IMG/VR virus record: IMGVR_UViG_3300020281_000047
Span: 1 to 42,500 of that record
Length of the DNA stretch: 42,500 nt
DNA from: a virus
Reading direction: 5' to 3' (one strand)
Shown: positions 33,260-39,884 of the stretch, in pieces
Position numbering within the stretch: the stretch's first letter is position 1
Layout: each line of letters begins with the position of its first letter
Notes under the pieces: model-generated
Databases searched by the model: none
The model's input: only the letters and a program-made list of their open reading frames with translations
Told to the model about the DNA's origin: nothing
Position numbers and translations under genes: made by a program

Positions 33260-34285
33260 ATGGCGGACATAGTCCTAAAACAGACATCTTCAGGTGGTGT
33301 TATTCAGGAGATGGATTCTTCCGATAAGGGCTATATTTCTCATGTTATTCTTACAGATTTCAACTCTCTTGACTCCGGCGTAGGTACACTATCTGTAAAT
33401 CCAGCATCAACAACTGGTTTAACTCTAATAGGTTCTTTCGTTGATACAAAAAGGAATGATGCAGTAGGTACTCATCCTGTTTCTTCTGGTGCAATAACAA
33501 CTGTTTCCACTTTTAATTTTTATCAAGACTTAGGAAGTGATAGTGAATTTATAACTGATGCTATAAGACCAGTGGCACTTGATGGCTCAGCAGATATACA
33601 ACGCATGTCTGATTCAGAAGTCAATGATGATTTTGTTCGCGACATACAGCAAGACATTTATGAAGGTGGAGTAGGAAGTTATAGACTACAACCATCTGCG
33701 CCAACTGACGGTACTTGGGTAAGTAAGGGAACTATTACTAATACTAAAGTATCTGGTGGTTCCAATTCTTCACAACTTTGGAGAAAATCCGCACCAGCAT
33801 CCACGCCTACCACTGTAAGACCTTTAAAATTTGTAGTCAGTAATGGTTCATTAAGAGAAATGACTGATACAGAAATTAAAAAATTTACTCCAAGACTAAG
33901 AAACAGAATAGTAGCAAATGGAATAGGAACTTATAAAGTACAGGCAAGTGCACCAACCAGTGGTGGAACATGGGTACAACTAGGCGATGCTTTTACAGAT
34001 ACAAGGCATGAAGTGGCCAATCAAACTTACACACAAAATTTTTCGAATACGTTTTCTAATACTTTTACTAATACGTTTGCAGGTTTTTTTAGTTCTAACT
34101 ATAATAGATTTGCACCGTTTAGTGGTGCATTTCAAGGTAGTTTTTCCGGAAGTAGAACTAAATTTTTTACTGGTACATTTACTGGTTTCTTTACTGGTTT
34201 CTTTACTGGGTCATTTACAGGCTTAACTGTACAATCATCAACTGAAAATGTTACTGAAGCAAAATTATGGGTGAGAGTCGCTTAA
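33260..34285 (+). CDS. virion protein with internal duplication and F-T-G repeats, 341 aa
   Basis: Two copies of a domain are visible. Copy one, about residues 100-160, contains MSDSEVNDDFVRDIQQDIYE then GVGSYRLQPSAPTDGTWV; copy two, about 188-248, contains MTDTEIKKFTPRLRNRIVAN then GIGTYKVQASAPTSGGTWV. Residues about 259-322 are a low-complexity tract of F-S-N-T-F and F-T-G-x-F repeats, then a short C-terminal strand. Marine phage proteins with aromatic-Thr-Gly repeats of this sort are known only as structural proteins. Likely part of the distal baseplate or a fibre tip. Confidence 0.75.
   Translation: MADIVLKQTSSGGVIQEMDSSDKGYISHVILTDFNSLDSGVGTLSVNPASTTGLTLIGSFVDTKRNDAVGTHPVSSGAITTVSTFNFYQDLGSDSEFITDAIRPVALDGSADIQRMSDSEVNDDFVRDIQQDIYEGGVGSYRLQPSAPTDGTWVSKGTITNTKVSGGSNSSQLWRKSAPASTPTTVRPLKFVVSNGSLREMTDTEIKKFTPRLRNRIVANGIGTYKVQASAPTSGGTWVQLGDAFTDTRHEVANQTYTQNFSNTFSNTFTNTFAGFFSSNYNRFAPFSGAFQGSFSGSRTKFFTGTFTGFFTGFFTGSFTGLTVQSSTENVTEAKLWVRVA
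34036..34227 (+). repeat. F-N-T / F-T-G coding tandem repeat
   Basis: In-frame low-complexity repeat inside the 341-aa gene: TTTTCTAATACT-type units first, then TTTACTGG-type units of 12-18 bases encoding alternating Phe and Thr-Gly. It is short and close to identical over TTTACTGGTTTC copies, so it may change length by slippage. Confidence 0.6.
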
Positions 34286-34303
34286 TTATTATTGGAGTTT
34301 ATT

Positions 34304-34720
34304 ATGAAAAGAACTATTAAAAATCCCTATTGGGGCAATGACGAGAAAACTCAAGTCATGTGTGAGTTTCATTTCGAAAATGGACCTATACAGACTGCTG
34401 CTGTAACTCAGACAAAAGAAGGCAATCCTGATTGGGAAGAAATATTTCAAAATTTTTCTATAGAAGAAATAGATAAGTTAACTGAAAATGCTTTATCCGA
34501 GGCTCGTGAAGAACACGAAAAAAGAAAACAACAAGAAAAAGATGATATTGAAAGAATGAAAGTGGATGCTTTGTTTCAAGCTAAACTCGATGCTTTTGAT
34601 ATTGATATTATTAAAAATTCAAAAAATAGACAACTCAAATCTAGGATAAGAAAAGCTAAAACGTTACTTGAAGTAACTGCATTTGCATCTGCACTTATAA
34701 CTTTAGAACATGAAAAATAA
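34304..34720 (+). CDS. unknown helical protein, 138 aa
   Basis: ATG 34304 is chosen (GGAG at 34294-34297, 6-base spacing); an in-frame TTG at 34292 overlaps that site. The N terminus (MKRTIKNPYWGNDEKTQVMC, EFHFENGP) is beta, followed by a long charged helix with EEHEKRKQQEKDDIERMKV and a small helical end domain. From memory similar proteins sit among marine T4-like fibre genes; a fibre assembly chaperone is one option, but this is a guess. It overlaps the glycosyltransferase gene by 11 bases. Confidence 0.72.
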   Translation: MKRTIKNPYWGNDEKTQVMCEFHFENGPIQTAAVTQTKEGNPDWEEIFQNFSIEEIDKLTENALSEAREEHEKRKQQEKDDIERMKVDALFQAKLDAFDIDIIKNSKNRQLKSRIRKAKTLLEVTAFASALITLEHEK

Positions 34721-35405
34721 CGGATTTATTTACGTAGCAAGTAATTACAAAGAATTTATACAAGCAGCAAGATTTTCAGCAACAAGTCTTAAAGATTATT
34801 GGCCTGAAGCAGACATTACGCTGTTCACTCATCCTGAATGGGTAAAAGAAAGTGATAGCAATTTATTTAATACTATCATAACAAAAGATGTTCCTTATCA
34901 TAAAAGAGCAAAGCTTTGGGCTTTAGATAAAACTCCATATAATTTAACATGTTATATAGATGCTGACACTTATATTGAGCATGAAGATATACGAAATATA
35001 TTTGAACAACATGACATAGAGTCTGATATAACAATAACAAAAGCAAGAAGATACGCTGCATCCATAGAATCAAAATTTAAAGGTGGCCAGCTTATAGATC
35101 ATTGTGGATTGTTCATATATAATAATGAAGCACAAACTCTTAATTTCATGAAACAGTGGTGGCTTTTATATTGTAAACAAGATGAAGGCAAATGGAATTG
35201 GGACACTGATTTATATCCAGAATATTTAAGAAAATGGGACATGTGGACTTATTGGTGGTTACAAAATAAAACAGAACATAAAATTAAAAGGTCTTACTTT
35301 CCACATCCAGACGCTAGATGGAATTTTGTTTGTGTATATGATGAAAAAGAACTTGATGGCCAAGAAGCCGTAATATATCATCAACCTGTACCGAGAAAAA
35401 AATGA
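34710..35405 (+). CDS. GT-A-fold glycosyltransferase-like protein
   Basis: A 231-aa soluble protein. FIYVASNYKEFIQAARFSAT, SLKDYWPEADITLFTHPEW and RAKLWALDKTPYNLTCYIDA lead to the metal/nucleotide-sugar DxD motif Asp84-Ala-Asp86 (YIDADTYI). HCGLFIYNN and WDMWTYWWLQN follow, as in GT8-like and phage nucleotide-diphospho-sugar transferases. It is coupled on both sides (11-base overlap with the 138-aa gene, ATGA with the oxygenase gene), so it is expressed with the fibre operon. The acceptor is unknown; a fibre protein or host surface glycan is likely from context. Confidence 0.75.
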   Translation: MKNNGFIYVASNYKEFIQAARFSATSLKDYWPEADITLFTHPEWVKESDSNLFNTIITKDVPYHKRAKLWALDKTPYNLTCYIDADTYIEHEDIRNIFEQHDIESDITITKARRYAASIESKFKGGQLIDHCGLFIYNNEAQTLNFMKQWWLLYCKQDEGKWNWDTDLYPEYLRKWDMWTYWWLQNKTEHKIKRSYFPHPDARWNFVCVYDEKELDGQEAVIYHQPVPRKK

Positions 35406-36016
35406 ATAATTTAGAAATAAAAAATAAAGATCTAATTAACTTGTTAAATGACTATTCTAGTTGGTTTGAAAGTGTTGATAAATCTTTAATAAAAGTTCAA
35501 GGCGAAAAAGATGAGAATGAATATTATACAAGTAATGAATATCTTGAAACAATAGATAAAAAGAACCATGAGGGATTTCCAGAAAAAACACATGGCATTG
35601 ATTTAGTTTTTTGTGATTCCACAAATGACGAAATAAGAAAAAGGATAAGACAAGTTGATTTAGATTTTAATAGTGTATTAGGCTCTAAACATTGTGCAGT
35701 AAAAATGTATTATCCAGAAGGTGGTTACATGGGCTGGCACAATAATCATAATGCTCACGGTTATAATATATTATTTTCATATACTAAAAATGGAAAAGGT
35801 TTTTTTAGATTTCAAGATACAACGGTACCTACAAAAATAACGATAGATGATAGACCGGGTTGGACCGCAAAAGTTGGTTATTATGGAAGCAATAATGAAC
35901 CAGATAAATTATTCTGGCATTGTGCAAGAGCTTATGAAGATAGACTCACTCTAGGATTTGTTATACCCAATGAAGACTTTTGGAAAATGATGATAGAAGA
36001 TATCGAATCAGAATAA
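35402..36016 (+). CDS. 2OG-Fe(II) oxygenase-like protein, 204 aa
   Basis: The probable iron facial triad and 2-oxoglutarate anchor are His113-x-Asn115 in MGWHNN, His173 in FWHCARA and Arg181 in EDRLTLGF; Asn in place of the usual Asp/Glu is seen in phage members of this group from memory. Between them, GYNILFSYTKNGKGFFRFQD is the jelly-roll part. It could hydroxylate a protein or sugar. It overlaps the glycosyltransferase gene by ATGA, and its stop overlaps by 9 bases the stop of the convergent gene, leaving no room for a terminator. Confidence 0.68.
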   Translation: MNNLEIKNKDLINLLNDYSSWFESVDKSLIKVQGEKDENEYYTSNEYLETIDKKNHEGFPEKTHGIDLVFCDSTNDEIRKRIRQVDLDFNSVLGSKHCAVKMYYPEGGYMGWHNNHNAHGYNILFSYTKNGKGFFRFQDTTVPTKITIDDRPGWTAKVGYYGSNNEPDKLFWHCARAYEDRLTLGFVIPNEDFWKMMIEDIESE

Positions 36017-36610
36017 TCCAATAACCATAAACCTACTATAAGTTTCCATGTTCTGTGTACCTGAATATAATATTTTGTTTAGACCACTTTTTTCTATAAG
36101 CTCTTCTTTTGAATTAACACAATTAGTATGATCATCTACATCAAATAAATTGTTACTTTGTAGAGCAAACACGCATGATTTATTATATGATTTATTTTTT
36201 ATAAGATCAAGTAAATCAGGCATGTGTTCAGAAGAAGTATTGATAACTAAGTCTATATCTTTAAAATCACCAGAAACTTCTAAGACATTGGCATATAAAG
36301 ATTTAACATAATTATGATTAAAATAAAATTCAGAAAATCGATTACATGTTCTTGTAGCAGTTCTATCAAAATCAATATTAAGTAAACTTTTTATCTTATA
36401 TGTTTTATCCAAATAATCAATGATTGGATATCCGAACCAGCCACCATACAAATGAATATTTTCAAAATCTCTTGGTACTTCAATCAGTTTACGTATTAAC
36501 CATTTTTTACATAAAAGTTGTTTTGGTGACACACTTTGTATATATTCTTTTATCTTATCTGGATATCTTCTATAAAACCAACCAAGACTTTCGCTGTACC
36601 TTTCGTCCAT
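36008..36610 (-). CDS. SAM-methyltransferase-like small protein, 200 aa
   Basis: A 200-aa protein with a Rossmann-like order: IHLYGGWFGYP (glycine loop at the first strand), SLLNIDFDRTA (acidic end of strand two), SLYANVLE, then DIDLVINTSSEHMPDL at the strand-four catalytic position and CVFALQSNN. This resembles class I methyltransferase-like proteins of marine T4-like phages. The glycine motif is unusual (GGWFGYP), so activity is uncertain. It is the last gene of the - strand island and meets the oxygenase gene tail to tail. Confidence 0.65.
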   Translation of the reverse strand: MDERYSESLGWFYRRYPDKIKEYIQSVSPKQLLCKKWLIRKLIEVPRDFENIHLYGGWFGYPIIDYLDKTYKIKSLLNIDFDRTATRTCNRFSEFYFNHNYVKSLYANVLEVSGDFKDIDLVINTSSEHMPDLLDLIKNKSYNKSCVFALQSNNLFDVDDHTNCVNSKEELIEKSGLNKILYSGTQNMETYSRFMVIGLF

Positions 36611-37329
36611 TAATCACTCCAATATTTTTCAAAGCCAATATACGCATCATCATCGATACCTTCTCCTCCAAATGGCTTATCCATCTTCCACTTATTAAAT
36701 ATACATATTTTATAATTTTCATCATAAAATAAATTCTTTTTAGATTCATACCACCACATTTGTTTTTCGTCCATACCATGAAGCCTAGAGTATATTTCTT
36801 TTTTAGGAAAAAAGTTTAGTATGTTTTTATGATGAAAATATAAGTATGAATCCATACCTTGATACTTACACATAAAATAATCTGGTTGATCATAAAATTC
36901 TTTCCAAACTTGAGTGCAGTCACCTTTCCAAATCATAACAGAAGAATTTAAATCCATATCATAACCCGGCGATTGTGGTTTTAAGTTTCTTGCATGAGGT
37001 TTCCAATAAGCCTTTATAGTTCTTATTTTATTATCATCACATAAACTTATATAGTTAGAAATATCACGTTGTATAACAATATCTAAATCTAAAAACATAG
37101 TAGGTTCATCAGCTATGTTTTCGAATAAAGTTAATTTCCACCACCACTTTTCTAAATCATACTCTTGTTTTAAAGGATATATTTTAATCTCTTCATTAAT
37201 TTGTGAAGAATTTTCTGTGTAACATATAAATTTAAAATTATGAGTAAAGTTCTTTTTAACCATTTTATATAATCGATTAACATGTTCATGGCTAAATTTT
37301 GTTCCCCATTTTAAGCATACTATATTCAT
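36610..37329 (-). CDS. GT-A-fold glycosyltransferase-like protein
   Basis: A 239-aa protein starting MNIVCLKWGTKFSHEHVNRL, with FKFICYTENS, KWWWKLTLFEN and the DxD motif Asp81-Leu-Asp83 in MFLDLDIVI, then SSVMIWKGD, GMDSYLYFHH and a C-terminal IFNKWKMDKPF. It is a paralogue of the protein at 37681, with which it shares KWG-x-KYS/KFS-x5-NRLY, the LDLDI motif, the VNSS/LNSS element and a D-x-YL(Y)F. A nucleotide-sugar transferase; acceptor unknown. It overlaps the neighbours by one and four bases. Confidence 0.75.
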   Translation of the reverse strand: MNIVCLKWGTKFSHEHVNRLYKMVKKNFTHNFKFICYTENSSQINEEIKIYPLKQEYDLEKWWWKLTLFENIADEPTMFLDLDIVIQRDISNYISLCDDNKIRTIKAYWKPHARNLKPQSPGYDMDLNSSVMIWKGDCTQVWKEFYDQPDYFMCKYQGMDSYLYFHHKNILNFFPKKEIYSRLHGMDEKQMWWYESKKNLFYDENYKICIFNKWKMDKPFGGEGIDDDAYIGFEKYWSD

Positions 37330-37757
37330 GTATAAAAAACTTTCAATGTTGGATAATGGCTGTGAGTAAAAGTTTCATAATCTAAATCCGGTATATGTGT
37401 TGTGCAATTTCCAGAATGTAAGTTACCATTTCTTAACTTTGATAACTCTACTACTATGATATGATTATGATTAGGAAACTTTAAATTCATAGGATATAGT
37501 TTTTCGCCATGAAAAGTTATGATAGTTTTTTCTTTAATAGTCACATCATCAAATATTACATCTTTATTTTCATAATTTAAAAACATGTCTCTATCTATTA
37601 TTCTCTTAGGATTTAATGATTCTGCAAAATCTTTCCAGTTATTACCCGGAGCTACTACAGTTATGTCATCGTAAGAGTTTTCAATTATTAATAATTTTAT
37701 TAAGCTCATAGCTTGACCAAATCTCTCGTACCCAGTCATTTGCTTCATGCAATTCAT
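37326..37757 (-). CDS. small unknown protein, possibly related to the 36008 protein
   Basis: A 143-aa protein. SLIKLLIIENSYDDITVVAP and VIFDDVTIKEKTIITFHGEK give a Rossmann-like strand order, and TIITFHGEKLYPM resembles LVINTSSEHMPDL of the 36008 protein at the same relative place; the end TLKVFYT parallels KILYSGTQ there. I infer a shortened relative lacking the N-terminal SAM-binding half. Start ATG 37757 is supported by AAAGGA 11 bases before it but overlaps the upstream glycosyltransferase by 77 bases; ATG 37709 is the alternative start. Confidence 0.6.
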   Translation of the reverse strand: MNCMKQMTGYERFGQAMSLIKLLIIENSYDDITVVAPGNNWKDFAESLNPKRIIDRDMFLNYENKDVIFDDVTIKEKTIITFHGEKLYPMNLKFPNHNHIIVVELSKLRNGNLHSGNCTTHIPDLDYETFTHSHYPTLKVFYT

Positions 37758-38409
37758 AAGCTGAATTATCCTTTAAATGCGATGTGTTAAATATGCAGCA
37801 TACTGCAGATTCATTATAAGTTTTATTAAAATTATAATTATAAAACAATCCTTCTTTCCAAAATGATAAATGATTTTTTCTATAGTGTTGATAAAATAAA
37901 TATTTGTCTAGTGATTTATATGTATAGAATGCATATTTACTTTTATCTACTAATGAATCATAGATATGTTCACCTTGATTATCTTTCCATTTTACAAAAG
38001 AACTGTTTACAAAACATTGTCCACCTCTTCCATATTGATGCTTCATTAACTCTTTAGTGTATGTCCAATAGTTCCATATGAAAACAGGTTTAGTTGTTTC
38101 TTTTTCTATTATTTCAGTGATATCATTATGTATTAATATGTCTAAATCAAGCCAAACATTTAATCCTCTATTAAATTTTTTAAACAACACAAGTTTCTCA
38201 CGAGTAAAAACTCTGTCTTTCGGATAGTCAAACGTATCAAAAGTATCATAATCAATAATTTGTATATTCTTATTGATTTCTTTATTATTATCTGTTATGC
38301 AAGTAAAAGTAAATTTATTTTTATAAAATTTGCAAATGGAACTATATAATCTATTTACATACTTCGAAGAATACTTGTTACCCCACTTAAAAACAAAAAA
38401 ATTAGTCAC
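37681..38409 (-). CDS. GT-A-fold glycosyltransferase-like protein
   Basis: A 242-aa protein starting MTNFFVFKWGNKYSSKYVNR, then FTFTCITDN, FTREKLVLFKKF and the DxD motif Asp88-Leu-Asp90 in VWLDLDILI; RGGQCFVNSSFVKW and SLDKYLFYQHY follow. It is clearly a paralogue of the 36610 protein. It is very Lys/Asn/Tyr-rich, in line with the low G+C of this island. It overlaps the radical SAM gene by 8 bases, so the genes are cotranscribed. Confidence 0.75.
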   Translation of the reverse strand: MTNFFVFKWGNKYSSKYVNRLYSSICKFYKNKFTFTCITDNNKEINKNIQIIDYDTFDTFDYPKDRVFTREKLVLFKKFNRGLNVWLDLDILIHNDITEIIEKETTKPVFIWNYWTYTKELMKHQYGRGGQCFVNSSFVKWKDNQGEHIYDSLVDKSKYAFYTYKSLDKYLFYQHYRKNHLSFWKEGLFYNYNFNKTYNESAVCCIFNTSHLKDNSAYELHEANDWVREIWSSYELNKIINN

Positions 38410-39100
38410 TAGTCCATATTTCTCTTATTGGCTCACCTTCATGAAATGTGACATTACTTTTACTAGGAGGTTCTATCCAATCAGGTTTTATTTTTTTATT
38501 ATTAATGATTATAGGTTTTTCAACTTGCCATCTATTTGACTTTAATAAAACAAAAGAAAGTTTATATTTTGATGCTATTTTTATTGCCTTAGGTATTTGG
38601 TGTTCATTGTGCTTAAAAGGAATAAATTGCCAACTTATAAAATGTTTTTTTGATCCTAGCAACATTGCTTTAAATGCTGATAAAAATTTTTGTCCTATTC
38701 TATGAAGCTCGACTGTTTTTTGATCTATACCATCTATTCCAAATGTCCATTTAACGTTATTAACTTCAAATGCTTCTTTCCAAAATTTTAATTTTTTTCC
38801 AGAGCCATTAGTATGAACACCAATTAGATTAGAATTTTGTTCTGCATACTTTAAATATTTTATAAACTCAGGGTGATATATAGGATCACTAAGTTGTCCA
38901 CATAGATGAATTCTCTTAAATGTTTTACTTATTTTTTTAAAATCATCAAACGGCATATCACGTGATCTTTTTATTTTTTCTTTACCAGTTTCTCTTTGAC
39001 GCATACAAAATACACATTGTAAAATACACTTGTTAGTTAAGTCTATATTTACAGAAGATTTTAATGCAGCACTTAAATAATCATTATAAAATTCACGCAT
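38402..39100 (-). CDS. radical SAM core protein, 232 aa
   Basis: The 4Fe-4S/SAM motif is Cys25-x3-Cys29-x2-Cys32 (KCILQCVFCMRQ), placed after SSVNIDLTNK as in standard radical SAM enzymes. RIHLCGQLSDPIYHPEFIKY contains a GE-like second motif and LIGVHTNGSG, WTFGIDGID the following strands of the partial TIM barrel. The chain stops after the barrel, without a C-terminal auxiliary Fe-S domain. The next gene upstream encodes a SPASM-like protein and overlaps by 8 bases, suggesting the two act together. The substrate is unknown. Confidence 0.85.
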   Translation of the reverse strand: MREFYNDYLSAALKSSVNIDLTNKCILQCVFCMRQRETGKEKIKRSRDMPFDDFKKISKTFKRIHLCGQLSDPIYHPEFIKYLKYAEQNSNLIGVHTNGSGKKLKFWKEAFEVNNVKWTFGIDGIDQKTVELHRIGQKFLSAFKAMLLGSKKHFISWQFIPFKHNEHQIPKAIKIASKYKLSFVLLKSNRWQVEKPIIINNKKIKPDWIEPPSKSNVTFHEGEPIREIWTSD

Positions 39101-39443
39101 TTTTTAAATCTTTATGATAAAATTGAGGCTCATTACATTTTCTTTTACAGACATCAGGTGCTGTATGTGGTTCTTCTAATAGAATTTTATGAAATGTATA
39201 CCATTCCGGTGATTGTAGTATTTCACTATATATATCATCTACATTAGATAGTTTTAAATCTTCTTCGTATAAACCAAGTAACTCAAATTGTTGTCTTATT
39301 TTAGGTTGATCTCTATCACACCAACAACAAGGTAATAGATAACCTTCGGCGGTGTAAGCTACTCCTTTAACATGAGGATTTTTAATTTTTTTATTATTTT
39401 CGTTCCAATATGGATGGCATTTAGGATATAATTTATTAGTCAT
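39093..39443 (-). CDS. stand-alone SPASM-like Fe-S protein, 116 aa
   Basis: VKGVAYTAEGYLLPCCWCDR resembles the opening of SPASM/twitch auxiliary-cluster domains, where a strand-turn (xxxxGxxxPCC) precedes the cluster cysteines. Here Cys9, Cys39, Cys40, Cys42, Cys99 and Cys103 (VCKRKC) are the candidate ligands. The middle (LSNVDDIYSEILQSPEW, YTFHKILLEEP) is also SPASM-like. It is the first gene of the - strand island. Its ATG lies 5 bases after a - strand TATAAATA and has no ribosome binding site. I infer that it is the detached auxiliary domain of the radical SAM protein. Confidence 0.72.
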   Translation of the reverse strand: MTNKLYPKCHPYWNENNKKIKNPHVKGVAYTAEGYLLPCCWCDRDQPKIRQQFELLGLYEEDLKLSNVDDIYSEILQSPEWYTFHKILLEEPHTAPDVCKRKCNEPQFYHKDLKNA

Positions 39444-39448
39444 GAATT

Positions 39449-39456
39449 TATTTATA
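39449..39456 (-). promoter_or_regulatory. late promoter of the - strand modification island
   Basis: TATAAATA on the - strand, then AATTC and the ATG of the SPASM-like gene. It is the only promoter-like site at the head of the six-gene - strand block. The RNA would start at or beside the ATG. It lies 12 bases from the + strand octamer. Confidence 0.55.
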
Positions 39457-39468
39457 AAACCTAATTTG

Positions 39469-39476
39469 TATAAATA
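39469..39476 (+). promoter_or_regulatory. late promoter for the terminal fibre genes
   Basis: TATAAATA 50 bases before ATG 39527, back to back with the - strand octamer. The leader contains GGCAGGGGCGTACGCGTCCG, a small GC-rich stretch with the palindrome GTACGC/GCGTAC-like ends, and AAGGAAC as ribosome binding site. Confidence 0.65.
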
Positions 39477-39526
39477 GTTTAAATGGCAGGGGCGTACGCG
39501 TCCGACAAAGAAATAAGGAACATTTC

Positions 39527-39877
39527 ATGGCCCAATATCACGAATTTACCTTGGATCAAGGTACAGACACCACTATAGAACTTCATTTAGTTGACACAAA
39601 CGGAGCCGCTAAGAACCTATTAGGCTATACTGTATCAGGTAGAATTAAGAAGAACTATAACAGTGATAGTTCTGACACCACTGTATTTACTACACAAATT
39701 ACGAGTAATACTGAAGGTACAGCAACTCTATCTCTTACCAATACACAAACTAATGCCATGAAAGCCGGAAGGCATGTCTATGATGTTGAAATAGCTCACG
39801 ATGATAGTTCGGGCAACACTATCGTTGAAAGAGTTCTTGAAGGCCGAATACAAGTAACTCCGTCAGTAACTAAATGA
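39527..39877 (+). CDS. BppU-like/Ig-like structural protein, 116 aa
   Basis: A single beta-sandwich domain. FTLDQGTDTTIELHLVDTNG, AAKNLLGYTVSGRIKKNY, TEGTATLSLTNTQTNAMKAG and HVYDVEIAHDDSSGN follow the layout of the N-terminal domain of phage BppU-type baseplate/fibre proteins (strand - Asp-Gly-x2-x-dLtG - strand - Y-d-ve). It precedes the long fibre gene by 7 bases and shares its late promoter, so it is probably a fibre base or attachment protein. Confidence 0.75.
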   Translation: MAQYHEFTLDQGTDTTIELHLVDTNGAAKNLLGYTVSGRIKKNYNSDSSDTTVFTTQITSNTEGTATLSLTNTQTNAMKAGRHVYDVEIAHDDSSGNTIVERVLEGRIQVTPSVTK

Positions 39878-39884
39878 GGAAATA

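Noticed and set aside
36424-36732. 102-aa + strand open frame in the modification island
   Set aside because: Antisense to the methyltransferase-like and glycosyltransferase genes; its hydrophobic look comes from AT-rich DNA read on the wrong strand.
39485-39510. GC-rich GGGGCGTACGCGTCCG leader as an attachment site or riboswitch
   Set aside because: Too short for a riboswitch and no integrase or duplicate site is present; it is only noted as a local GC-rich spot.
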